A stretch of DNA of 59,416 bases from contig ADNK01000108.1 in NCBI GenBank assembly GCA_000320545.1, positions 17,501-76,916 of the forward strand. The letters run 5' to 3'. The notes below the pieces were generated by a model. That model was not told the origin of the DNA, ran no database searches, and worked only from the letters and a program-made list of their open reading frames with translations. A program made the position numbers and the translations under genes. Positions 46,757-58,449 of the stretch are shown here, in pieces. The stretch comes from Bigelowiella natans CCMP2755 (lineage: Eukaryota > Cercozoa > Chlorarachniophyceae). How positions within the stretch are numbered: the stretch's first letter is position 1; each line of letters begins with the position of its first letter.

Positions 46757-47730
46757 AATGAGTGTAATATTATATTTATTATATTTATTATATATTATAT
46801 ATCGCAACCACCATGATCCATCTTTTCGAATAATTATCCAATTGTTAAAATCAGACGGATGAAATGAGGTCGATGTTAGCACGTGGGGCACCTCGGGACA
46901 CCGGATATTATCCGTAGGAATTACTGTTGTTTTTTTTATGCTGTGACCGTTTTACTATCTTGTCATGTTAAACTAGCTATATCAAAAGGGATAAATGGTC
47001 ATTTCCAGTTGTCTTCGATGTCCACATATTATTCATTCCTGTCATGTGATCAGAAATAGTGCGGCTTGGTTCGACAACGGCGTATGCGATGACGATGATG
47101 ACTTCTACTGGCACCAGATGATTACAAAAATGAACGATGACGATGATGATTGACGAATTTCACGCAAGACGATTCTTCGAATAGAACATGCAGTTATTGC
47201 CATATAACACGTCGTGGTCAGATGGCAGAGTGCCAGCCACAAATCAGTGGCACATCTGCATGTCACGATTTTCCCCATGCTAACCGACGTACGGGCAAAT
47301 ATGTGATGTCTCTGTCCATCACAATCACGTGCTACACAATGAGTGCCACAGACACTTCATAAGTTAAACAGCTCTAAAGACAAATTTGTGCAAGACGCAT
47401 AAACCAGCATGCAAAATTGCGCAACGCATATCAGCATGAAAGAGTCGTGCACGTGACAAGTTTTCACGGTGCATATGCTACGATTGCTGCTGCGTGTGAG
47501 CAGACCTGCACATACCTGGACCCTATGTGCGGATACATTTTATAATGCTGCTATGTGTGCATGATGATGCATGTATTAAATTGAGGGTGTGACTTTAATA
47601 CTCGCGAGCTACGAGCAAAATTTCAATGATAACATAACATAATTTTTAATTCTAATTATAACAATAATGGTTAAACATTATTGGCTAAATACTCAAAGGA
47701 TTCGAATACTATGTAGCAGCTTTGCGTATG
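46757..47730. other. Tail-to-tail spacer with word-rich island
   Basis: It holds an A/T-rich stretch at about 46765-46802, GAT-rich sequence at 47085-47150 and, at about 47380-47600, sequence rich in GCATG, TGCGCA, GTGCAC and ATGCAT words. No gene is supported. A plus-strand open stretch at 47150-47362 lacks splice or family support. Confidence 0.5.
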
Positions 47731-48368
47731 TCATGTGCTTGGCGTAGGAGTGTCTAAGGGTGCACATAATTTGGCTTCCTCGCATATCGTCATGTAAGCG
47801 TCCATCGTCACGTACTCCGCTCCAGCAACACTGGAAGGAGTGGAACGACGTTTTTTCTCCAGCCTTCTTTTCGCATACTGCACCATTTTGTTGGCTTCGT
47901 CGTGGGATATATCCTGGAAATCAAGTGTCAAGCACAAACACGCTTAATACACATATTAAGAGACCATACTGAACATACCACGTCGTGTTGCTTTGCCACT
48001 CTAACGATTTCCGCGGCGTGAACGCGGCCGCTTCCGCTCTGGTTTAAAATATGAAAGGACAACAATATGTCGCTGCGGGGGTAACTGTATGTCAACTTCC
48101 GTTTCTTTTTCTTCTTCCTTTTCGTGGTTGTCATGTTCGCGCTCGACCGACTCTCATCAGTCGATAAAGTCACAGCATTTGTTCCAGCAGCACCAGTGCC
48201 TCCTTTCTCAGTTCCCCCCTTCTCTTGCGCTGCCTCTGATGTTGCTGCAGCATTTTGGCCGACCGTCTGCTTCGACGACTGGGGTGGTGCAGTATTAAGG
48301 TGCTGGAAAAGTGCCGACTGCAACTTCTTCACAATAAGTTCATCCTTTGGAATGAAAGATAGTATCAT
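47731..48368 (-). CDS. EF-hand-like protein with a lysine-rich linker
   Basis: Two exons (48368-47979 and 47913-47731) total 573 nt, 190 residues. After MILSFIPKDELIVKKLQS comes a Gly/Ala/Thr-rich segment and a basic patch KRKKKKKRK that could be a nuclear signal. The second half resembles one EF-hand pair of the centrin/calmodulin type: FHILNQSGSGRVHAAEIVRV has the loop NQSGSGRVHAAE with Gly at position 6, Val at 8 and Glu at 12, followed by DISHDEANKMVQYAKRRL, the usual linker and entering helix. The loop has Asn, Ser, Ser at metal positions, so calcium binding is doubtful. No second loop is clear. Confidence 0.6.
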
Positions 48369-48618
48369 AGTGAGAAAGACGATGCTCTCGGATGAGATGC
48401 CTGCCTATCTTGCTCTCATAGAGGTACATTCACGATTTCTAGCAGTCTCTCCATCTGCTTTATCACTACGCCCTACATGAGTACACAAGCCCCCCCCACT
48501 CCAATGCACCTTAACAGTCCAAACCTTCCGTCTACCCTGGACCGGGCCGATGGGTTCGGCAAGGGGCACAACCTACCAAATTGATTAAACTAAATGCCAA
48601 AATCATATTGATATATAT

Positions 48619-49604
48619 TTATTGTGCTCGTCCTTCCAATTCCATGCCTGCAGTAAGGCCCAGGTCTCTTTTCTGTGTGAATGGTATCATGACCTTATCT
48701 ATGAGCCAGTAATATCTTGAGGATTCATCCACCCAGTCCTGCGAGACACATTAGAAAGTCATGTTAAGACGCACGATTTCCCGGATCGAGATGAGAGCAG
48801 CATCTATTCCTGCTTGATCTCGAGAGGAAAAACTGGAACTCTTACTAACCTTCCCCCGCAGGCCTTGGTGTTCTACTGCTTCGTTGTAGTCTTTTGTCAC
48901 CTTCTTAACATGCGCGATCCCAATTATGTGGCGAAGCGGATCCTGGTTAAGACGGGAAGTAATTACTGTCTGCGTGCACGATTTGGTGACAAGTGCTACT
49001 ATACTAATATGCAGGACCAGAATAGTTTTCATGTGACCTTCAGGTTCTGGTGCTCAATCCCTGGCCATAGCGACTCGCTGATGTTCTCTTGAATAGCTGT
49101 TTCCTAAAGCACCAAGTTCGAAGGTAGGTACAGCAAGAGACATTCACATTTCAAAAATAAATATAAATACAACGTGTCATCTGAGATATGCAACTATGTA
49201 TGTATGCATATGTGCACATACTACGTGCTTGAAGCGTGCATAGATACCTCGGCGTTCAGAGAGGCCGACACGTGCACTGCAAGCCACACGTCACGGAATG
49301 CAGCCTGGAAGAAGTAACAATGTGAGCGGCGAGTGTTACCATCCTGGGATAACTCTACCTTTCCAGTCCAGAGGGATATAAAGTATTCTCGATTTTCTAC
49401 TCTGAACAGCGATCTCAATTTAGTCTTTGAGCACAAACAGCGAAACTCTTTGGTTTGTGTGTCGAACCTCTTGGGGCCATGGACGAGCGAGACAGCCCAG
49501 GGGGCACGCAAGGTGATGGCATGGAACGCAGTATCTTTGAATCCGATAAATTTTTCATCCTGAGGCGCTCGTGAGGATGGGAGGGAGGACGGCCGCGCCG
49601 CCAT
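48619..49604 (-). CDS. ASCH-like (PUA-fold) domain protein
   Basis: Five exons (49604-49359, 49304-49248, 49103-49038, 48969-48850, 48738-48619) total 609 nt, 202 residues. The order of motifs recalls ASCH/PUA-like domains, which bind nucleic acid or modified bases: AITLRAPWAVSLVHGPKRFD (the strand-helix with GxKxxE/D), then VWLAVHVSAS, then PLRHIIGIAHVKKV, then SRYYWLIDKVMIPFTQKRDLGL, where the W-x-I/L-D and final G/L-G-L pattern closes the barrel. The family is assigned by pattern alone, without search. Function is not known; RNA binding is the usual suggestion. All five acceptors are clean and phases agree. It is divergent from the next gene. Confidence 0.6.
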
Positions 49605-50055
49605 GGCCCCGAACCAGGGAAGCGATTCTGTTGGTCACGAGCTGCAAGGGTGCACACGACGTGTTTTCCGATCGGAACCAACAAAAAATTGAGTCCCAAG
49701 AGAAAACGTCTGATGTTTCTCGCCGTAAACTGTGTCTGATTTTGATCGTTTATGTTATTTGTTGGTTCTGTTTCTTGTCGTAGTATGTACAAAGGCCTCT
49801 AATTGGTTAAGTTTACGGAATCTACACGGAATGCCGTCACTATCTTCCTTCAAGAGACCAATCTCTAAGCGCAATTGCGAATTTGGAATCTCTATTTAGT
49901 GGATAAAAGTTATTGTAGGAATTGAAATTATCTTGTCGCAAGTTACGAATAAATTATATTATGTCATAGAAAAATTGAAAAGTGCAATCTTACATTCTGA
50001 ATCTTTGTCCTAACCTACCCACCCCCCCTCGGTGCAAAGGACGAAGTTCATCTGA
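49605..50055. promoter_or_regulatory. Divergent upstream region
   Basis: These 451 bp separate the starts of the ASCH-like gene and the small membrane-protein gene. A minus-strand open stretch overlaps part of it but starts in another frame and lacks splice support. Confidence 0.4.
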
Positions 50056-51036
50056 ATGCAGAGTCGTCGCTTCGGGTGCATCTTGGCTTTGTCCCATTTG
50101 TTGTATGCAGCAACAGTTCCAAGGACTGCTGGCAGCGTGAAAGGTGAGGGCCTAAGACTTTGGAATGCCAATTCATAACATGGACAACACACATTGAACA
50201 CATTGTTTATTATCTTCGTAGTACTCTGGATGTACATGCAACTATTTATTTGTGCTTAAATGTCATTTTCACACGAAATGTTAATTTAATTTCAAAAAAA
50301 CAAGCGAGGCAAAGACGAAAAAAACACAAACTCTCACTCGCTCCCTCTCCTAGTACCCTATTAATTGAATTTGCAACATTGCATGACATGAATTAGTCAT
50401 CATCGCTAATGTTTCTGTCAGAGAGTTTAAGTTCATATTTAAACTATATTTTAGTATACTATTCCCGGGCATGAATAATTCTGACATTAAATGTGATGGA
50501 TAGGGAGAATAGCTTCCGGCGCTGCTTTGCGTCATGCAAGCTTCAAGCCATACCACACCAAGGCCCTCACGTCGAACCCCTTCAACAGAAGGTTCACGTT
50601 AACACAACGAGAGCATCCAGAATCACTTCTCGGGTCTCCAATAGTTCCAAAGGCAGACACATCGATGGAAAAGCTGCCTGACATGCTGGAAATTGCCCCA
50701 TGCAACGTCGAGCTCCCTAAGGACTACCCTAGAGATTGGGATGTAGAAAAGGAAGACGAGGCAAGCTTTATCTTACGCCATTATGCTGTAGAAAAACCCG
50801 AAGCTCCTAAAGCATGGGCGTCGGAAACCTGGAAAGCAGATATGCAAGCGGAATTTTTCAGCCGGTGGGTCCCATTCAGGGCATGGTTGCGAACACACCC
50901 AAAGGGTCAACGTTTATACAACGGAGTCATGATATTCAAAGATCTGGTGTATGTATATTTTCGGTATTATGTCCCGCTCTTCCTGGTCCTCAATGCGCTG
51001 AGAATAGTCTTCACAAGGATTTTCCTTGGCGTTTAA
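50056..51036 (+). CDS. Small protein with targeting sequence and C-terminal membrane segment
   Basis: Exons 50056-50143 and 50504-51036 join in phase (621 nt, 206 residues). The first exon gives MQSRRFGCILALSHLLYAAT, a hydrophobic signal-like start, and the next about 45 residues are basic and Ser/Thr-rich (GAALRHASFKPYHTKALTS), as in a bipartite or mitochondrial targeting sequence. The middle holds PKDYPRDWDVEKEDEASF and a Trp-rich stretch FFSRWVPFRAWLRTHPKG. The C-terminus has a membrane segment, YVPLFLVLNALRIVFTRIFL. The shape recalls small accessory subunits of organelle membrane complexes, but no specific family was recognised. Without the first exon the frame would have its first ATG only much further in. 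Confidence 0.65.
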
Positions 51037-51480
51037 GGCGCCGAAATCTTTCAGTTTAATATTCCGCGATCGTATCTCGTGCAACACTCACTTAGCACCT
51101 TTAACTGTATGAGTACACCTTCCTTCATTCGATGCCTGCTCTTATGAAATAACGTTATGTCCCGTAGTAAAATATTACCTGTTCTTACTGGACAGAGTTC
51201 TACAAAGCGTTTATTAGGCCCATGCGTAGCCCGAATATTTTCTGCGGCTTTGATAATATGTATATACGTCACAGTCGCAGATTACGTTTTATAGTTTTAG
51301 AACTGTATAGTTATAGTCACGCGTGTTGTAATATGCTGTATTGAATATAGTATAGCATAAGCTGTGCGCGTCACATAATAAAGCTTTAAAAATGCATATA
51401 GCCGCGCGCCGCGCGCCTGTTTTTAGAATATAAGACAGATGTAATTAATCAATTAAATTTGTTCAATAGTCATCTTTATA

Positions 51481-51530
<50 letters not shown>

Positions 51531-51885
51531 TATGCAGTGCTGAGTGGCATGTGTGCTCTGCAAATGCTATGTGTAGCGAACGCGTAAGCAATGGCATGCG
51601 ATGCATGGTTATCTTTGTGACGATCCCTGCTGGCAATATAGCCTGAACAGTATTCTTGCGTATGTGTCGCATCGTTGTTACGGAAAACGTGCACAGCTTT
51701 CAATAAATACACACAAATTGTTGGGACAGGGCCCATGCGTCGTGCGAATATGTTCAATGCACGCCAACTACACAAATAAAGAACATTCGTGGAGAAAAGG
51801 CGATGTACGTGTTCGGGCAAGAACGACCGTCGCAAGTCCAGATTTTTCCTGTTGTCTCTATTCCCTCATTGTAATTTTCTAGCAC
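51037..51885. other. Tail-to-tail spacer with (TA)n and word-rich island
   Basis: It contains (TA)n at 51484-51528 and, at about 51530-51660, GCATG, TGCATG and TGCGTA words. GCGCGCCGCGCGCC-type bases occur at about 51404-51417. It lies between converging gene ends and shows no gene. Confidence 0.5.
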
Positions 51886-52217
51886 CTACTCTTTGTTGAA
51901 AGGGAGTCCCTCCACGAATCGCGTGATCATATCCTTTGCGGCCTCAGGTTGATCAAATGGGAGGATGTGGCCTGCAGCTCGTACTGTGACCTGGATCAAA
52001 TTGCGCGCTTGTCGTACGTATCCCGCGACTCGGCTTCCCACATACCTGTCCAATTTGCAAATACAGTAGAACGTTCATTGCTATCACCGACACCCATCGA
52101 AACGCTTTCCCGTTACACATGTACAAACGCACTTGTACACCGAACGCTATCAGGGGTCACGGAAAGGAGGGCAGATGCAGAAAGGGGACGAAGTAGGGGA
52201 AAGGATGGACACACACA

Positions 52218-52249
<32 letters not shown>

Positions 52250-54362
52250 TCCTAATTGAGCTGGCTTTAATTGGTAGTAACAACCCACTTCAAACTACAC
52301 TACTACCAGAGCGATCTGGAAGCTGTTTGGTACTCCTTCTGTCCCCCCCATTCAAGCTTCGGCACGAACGCTTCAACAAGAGGTGCGCCGATGATGATGT
52401 CCAACTGCCCGACATATATCATAACTTTCACACCCTTTTCCAGCAGCGCGACAACACGCGGAGCCATAGAACGGTGAAAATCCTCGACGAGGTTCATCTC
52501 GCACGTCGTTGCGTCGCCGCCAAAAGATGTCTCAGCGCCGGCGTGAATAGCACGCCTCACCTCTGGGCGCTGCACAAAGTCGGCGAAGTAGTCCTAGGTG
52601 GTAGAAAGGGCTTTATTCGAAAGCTGATTATTTGCAAGTACACAACCGGGAATCTCTCTCTCGCTCCCTCTCTACCCCTCCCTCCCTCCCTCCTCCTCTT
52701 TCAACGCACCTGCTCTGGTGGCGAGTCTTGGCGCAGATAGTTGTAATAGTCACCGAGACCCGTGATGTTCTTGAAGTAGTTGGGATAGGGGAATATATCA
52801 CCGTTAATCATCTCATCCCACACCTTAAAGGCATCTGCCATCTGTCCGGCCTTGATGAACGCCACCGTCTTGTCGCAATAGTCCTGATCGCGTAAATTAT
52901 GGAATGAGATCTACTACTGCTAACGTTGTTCGCTAGTGAGGAGGTTGAGGAGGAGGAGGAAGAGGGGAGGGGGGGGGGAAGGAGTGTTTGCTTTTTGGCG
53001 TTGTGCTGGTGATGGCCACCTGGATCTTTGCAAGCTCTACGCCATCAGCAAGTCCGAGGTTGAACATCATGCCGGGATATTCGGGGATCATATTGATAGG
53101 GTCCACCTAGTTTGGTTGGTCGTCAAAAAAGGAGGAGTTATCTCGCGGTTGCTGCTGCTGCTGCTGCTGTTTACATTAATTTTATTATCACCGTTTTTTA
53201 AAAAGTCATTTTGATGCTGGAAAGTACATGTGACAAGGGAAGAGAGGAGGAAGACACACGCATCAGTCTGACACAAGTAGTCTTGTTGATAAGAATTACT
53301 CACCCAACCATCACCAATGGCTATGCCCTTAAGATTAATTCCAGACTCAGGTGCTTCCATGATAGCAAAAGCAAGGGCAGGGACGTAATGGCCGGCGTAG
53401 CTTTCACCAGTGACGTAGAGGTCGGACGCCTTCTTCTCTGGAAATACGCGGTAGAATTGATCCAGGAGGCTCAGCAGATTCTCACCGACCTGGGTTTCGT
53501 TGCGCACATACCCGTCTTTGGTGTGCGAATACCTGCGGCGGATAAGCATAATTATGCGAGGTTGTGTCAACCTTTGCTGGGGGAACGGGGATTGCAACTA
53601 GAAAACGCTCGTTGTTGAATTCCGATTTCCAATAACGGTGAAAGGTTTCTCCCATTATTATTACCCCGCTCCGAATGGATTGTCGATGTAGAGTAGGGCA
53701 TATCGTTCGCCCCACGTTTCCTTCCTCCTCGACAGTGTCTTCAAGTCGCTGTTCACGACATAAGGCCCGTTTTCGGCGAACAGCCCGAAGAGGGACGAAC
53801 CTCCTGGCCCACCTTGGAGCCATATCAACAACGGCGCGCTCGTGTTGCCATCCTGCCACGTTATCGGAGTTGAAAGTGCAGGCACAGCCGCAGGTGAAAG
53901 GAGGAGTCACACAGAAGTCAGATGTACTTTCCATAGCGACCATGAATTATATGGGTTCGGGTAGGGATTCTATACCTGGGAAGGAAAGTACCAGAAGAAG
54001 CTCTCTCCAGGTCCAGAGCTCTCGTCGATATGGAAATAACCCTAAGAAAGCAAAGGTTCTTCATTCAATATGGATAGGAACTCCACCAATATCTTCACAT
54101 AAAATTTGGCAGATTCATGTTGCTTAATAACTATACGAGGTGTTTTTAAAGGACTCACAGAGTAGGACTCAACAGCTTCTTCCTCTGAAATGGTTGCGGG
54201 GTCAAGTTGGACCATTGCAGCCCTCTGGATATCCTCGACTGGGGTCTGGGACTCGAGAAGATCAGTGAGGTTTAGAGGAAGATCCGGATCATAAGTCGGG
54301 GCGACTGTAGAGAGGGTAAGGGGAAGAAGGGCGAGAAAGAGAAGAGAGGGGATGGCCGTCAT
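51886..54362 (-). CDS. Serine carboxypeptidase (family S10), secreted or vacuolar
   Basis: The ATG at 54362 gives MTAIPSLLFLALLPLTLS, a signal peptide. Exons 54362-54159, 54041-53976, 53852-53665 and 53532-53304 join in phase, then further exons near 53105, 52895, 52590 and the last near 52040-51886. S10 hallmarks follow in order: SGPGESFFWYFPSQ, PLLIWLQGGPGGSSLFGLFAEN (oxyanion loop, split here), YIDNPFGAGYSHT, the nucleophile Ser in TGESYAGHYVP, the Asp in IYVGQLDII and the His in RAAGHILPFDQPEA. GGPGGSS with FAENGPY is closest to the vitellogenic-like branch (CPVL). Such enzymes trim C-terminal residues in acidic compartments. All catalytic residues are present. Confidence 0.88.
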
Positions 54363-54865
54363 GGCTGCAGTCGGCTGGTAATTAAGATTACTCCAGAGAA
54401 AAGAGTTCGTAAATCCCCCCGATGGTTTATCCTTGAGACAAAAATTTTCGTTAAAAAAGATCCAAAATAGCCACAATTTTACTTGTCGGCATCTCAATAG
54501 TACCACATAAATCTAATTTTCTTCTCAAATCTCGCTATCCCAGATGGAAACAATGTCTTCTCAATTGTATCAGATATTTTAGTATCATATTCTTTCCCAA
54601 ATTGGGCTATTTAAAACGATAAGCTTTACCTCGTCCATCCTCTAAGTCTTAACGACATTGTTTACCTTTTTATATGCTGAGAACATCGAAAAGACAAGAG
54701 ATACTGCTACTTTTGAATCCAATATTATTTATTAGTTAAGACCCACTAATTGTTCATATTTTTGAATGAAGACATGAATTTTATAGTATTTTAGGTATTA
54801 TTAGAAGTCATTTCTTCATACCCACTGCGCCATTTACCTAGAAGTAAGGTCTGGGTCCTCTCAGA
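54363..54865. promoter_or_regulatory. Divergent upstream region
   Basis: These 503 bp separate the starts of the carboxypeptidase and VPS51 genes. The sequence is A/T-rich at about 54715-54800. No specific site is recognised. Confidence 0.4.
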
Positions 54866-55913
54866 ATGGCTGACGACTCCAATCCTCGGGCCGTTGCGGC
54901 GGTGAGGTCGTCAAAGAGGGACTCGACAATGTCGCATGATGATGAGGATATGGAAGAAAGGTATTAAATGGGAAGTATCGCCTCGGTGAAGTTCTGGGGC
55001 CAAATTAGTGAATGGTGCCCCGCGTTAAATCCATTCCTCATGACGCCTGCTCTCCCTTTCTGTATTCCCAGCAAAGGGTATGACGACCTCCTAGCGAAGT
55101 TCTATGGGGTGACAATGGATGCCAGCGCTGATGTTGCGAATGGTGAGGCGGGGACCGTGGATGTAAGCCAATCTTTGCCATAGCCACCGTCGTGAGCCTT
55201 CCTTTGATTATCTCTTCTAAATTGAAATGAAGCACAGAGACTAAATAGAGAATATAAGACCAGTTGTTCCTATCAACCAGGTGAATGAACAGCAAGACGC
55301 AGCCGCCCAAAAGGAGGCCGCAGCGGCCGCAGAGGCTAAGGCGGAGCGGGACGCTAGACTTAGTAAAACGGACCTGGACTCCAAGGAGTTCCAAGCGGGA
55401 AAATACGTTGAACATGTACTGCAAAAGACCGATATTAGCAACTACTACTACTTGCAGGAAAATAATGCGTTGATAGGCAGCCACAGACACATCCGAACAG
55501 ACGCGTCCACACATCACATGCGCACACGCACATGTACGCCTGCACCACACCAAATGACAAGCTGTGCGCTTAACATAAACCTCCACCTCTCCAAGTAAGC
55601 ATCGCATACGACGCCTCTCCTCCCTCCCTTCTCCCTTCTCAACATTCGCTTATCCAGATATGATTGTGCGGTTTATCGTCCCTGTTGTTGTGTAATCCAA
55701 TTGCTGTTAGATTCTGGAGAAGCAGGGAATCCAAGGGCTGCTACAGGAGGAGGCTACCATAAAGAGCCAGGCAACATAAAATGATGATATTTCCTCGATG
55801 ATACTAATAAAATGGGAAACGAGCCCTTTCCTTCTCCTTGAAAACTTCTCGATCTTCTTTAACTTTAAGCTTTGTTCCGTTCGCTGCCATTATCGTCATC
55901 CTCGTCCTCTCCC

Positions 55914-55947
<34 letters not shown>

Positions 55948-57100
55948 GATGGTACCATAATCAGGTTCGCAACCTCGAGAGCGACATGCAGATGCTCGTG
56001 TACGAGAACTATAACAAGTTTATCTCGGCGACGGACATGATCCGAAAGATGAAAACAAATGTTGAGTCAATGGAGCAGGTTGTCGCCTTTTTCTCTCCGT
56101 GTGCCCTTCTTCTCTGCCCTTTTCTCTCTTGCTCCCTTTCTTCGTAACCAGCGTCAAGCAGAGACCTGCCCTTACGTCGTAACAACCCATACTACTAATA
56201 ACAACGCAGGAAATGAAACGGCTCACAAGCAAGATGTCCTCGATCAGCAACAAATGCGAGTAAGTGCACTACCACCGCTATCATAATCACGATCACTATC
56301 ATGCAAAACATACTGATAAAGGAGCAATAACCTATTCTGAGCTTGACGTCCTCTCCTCCTCTTCCTCCTCCTCCTCCTCTTTCCCCATTTGTCCTCTCTC
56401 TCTTTTTGTTTCCCCCCCCCCACCCCTTGTATGTAGACACCTCGAGGGCGCCCTGGAGACGAACCGCGACAAGATGGAAAACCTTGTAGGCGTCAATCGT
56501 CTTCTCCAGCGCCTACAGTTTCTCTTCGAGCTCCCACACAGGTTGTGTGCTTCATATATATATATATATATAAATAAATATGATTGGTATTTGAAAATTT
56601 TACGGGCAATAGTTAGCATTTCTGTGTGATTTCTCATTTCCTTTCCATTCCCTCCTTCCCTCCCTCCCTCCCTCCCGGCATCTCTTGCCTTCCACGTGCA
56701 GGTTGAAGAAATCGATCCAGATGAAAGCGTATTCCCAGGCGGTTCGGTACTATAAGGTGTCGCACAAGATTCTGAAACGGTAGTGAGAAGTTGTAGCAGC
56801 AGCAGCAGCAGCAGCAGCAGTTAGATTTGGAACACACGTTGCCGCTGCCACCACCAGCACTAGTTTCATCTTTCCCACGATTCATTATACATTCAATATA
56901 TACTCAATGACCCTCCCCCCCCCTCCCTCTCCAACTTGTGAAATATTTAAAATAGATACAAGTCGATCGCGTCGTTTAGCAAGATTTCCTCAGACAGCGC
57001 GTCTATCATCGAGAAGCTCACGAAGATACTCAAGAATTTGCTTCAGGATCCGGACGAAAATCCCCTCGCTAAGGTTATTCTTCTTCTTCTTCTTCTTTGG

Positions 57101-57140
<40 letters not shown>

Positions 57141-57623
57141 GAAGACATGTGAAAATTTGAAAATTAGGGGGGCAAGAATAGATTTGAACACGAATCAAGT
57201 CTCTGATTTCCAATCCACCTTTTTCTTTTTTGTTTTTGTATAATTTGGTTCCAACTTTCATCTGGGTTTTGCTATGCCCTTCTTGACCGAGCCCGTTATT
57301 CTTGCCCTTACCTCTCTCTTTTTCTCTCCTTCTCTCCGTTGGTTGCAGATGGAGAATGCAGGACTGCTGCTGTCATTGCACGAGCCGGCTGAGAATCTCT
57401 TCTCGGCGCTGTTTCTTTCGATGGGCCAACGCCTTGACGCGCATTTAGAGGAGGTTGTCCTGGCGGAGAGGGAGCTGAAGAACGCCTCCTCCTCCTCCTC
57501 CTCCTCGTCATCGGTGACGTCTCTCCCGTTGTTCTCAATGCTAGAGAAGGGCTTCATTGCTGCTTTCTCTCAATTCGCTGAGATGTTCCGGTAAGAAGTG
57601 TAGCAGTGCGTGGTGTCGTCGTC

Positions 57624-57668
<45 letters not shown>

Positions 57669-57740
57669 AATACGATTGATATATGTTGATTGAAACGAAT
57701 AAAAAATACTGCAGCAGCCTTCATGGGCTTTCTCTCTCTC

Positions 57741-57786
<46 letters not shown>

Positions 57787-58200
57787 CGATGATTGTTTTT
57801 GGTCGTCGACACGTGATACTACATCTACTACTAAAAATAATAATACTTATGATTCTAATCCACTACGCTAGGGACACGTTTGAGGAGGAGAGCGCGAATG
57901 CAACCCAGGCGCTTGCAAGTTTCACGGCTAAAGTGTTCAAACGCTACTTCGATACTGTTTCGAGGCTGTTGGACATTCAGGTAGTAGTTGTAGCAATGGT
58001 GGTAGTAGTAGTAGTAGTAGTAGTTGTAGTAGTAGTAGTTATAGTAGCAGCAGCTCTAGCAGTCTCACTGGAATGGGAAGATTATTCGATCATTCTGCTC
58101 CGACGCATACAAGATCTCAAAAACAGTGCATGTGCTCCGCGAGGATCAGTGGCTTTAGTGCTGACCTAATCTCAAATGCCACTATTATGTATTACACATA

Positions 58201-58240
<40 letters not shown>

Positions 58241-58410
58241 ATATGCATATATGCTTTTGACAGGCTCACGTCCGCTCAGAGTCTGATGCGAAAAGCGCCG
58301 CAAAGCAATTTACACTTGCACTGGCAGTGCTCACCAGGTTGCTTTTGCTCTTTATCACACCAAACTGACACTGACGACGACGACGTCGACGATGATGATG
58401 ATAGTGATGA

Positions 58411-58449
<39 letters not shown>

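Noticed and set aside
48814-49092. Plus-strand open stretch opposite the ASCH-like gene
   Set aside because: It is antisense to exons whose phases and motifs agree.
51404-51417. GC-alternating bases as a possible CpG promoter
   Set aside because: They are short and lie between two converging gene ends with no gene start nearby.
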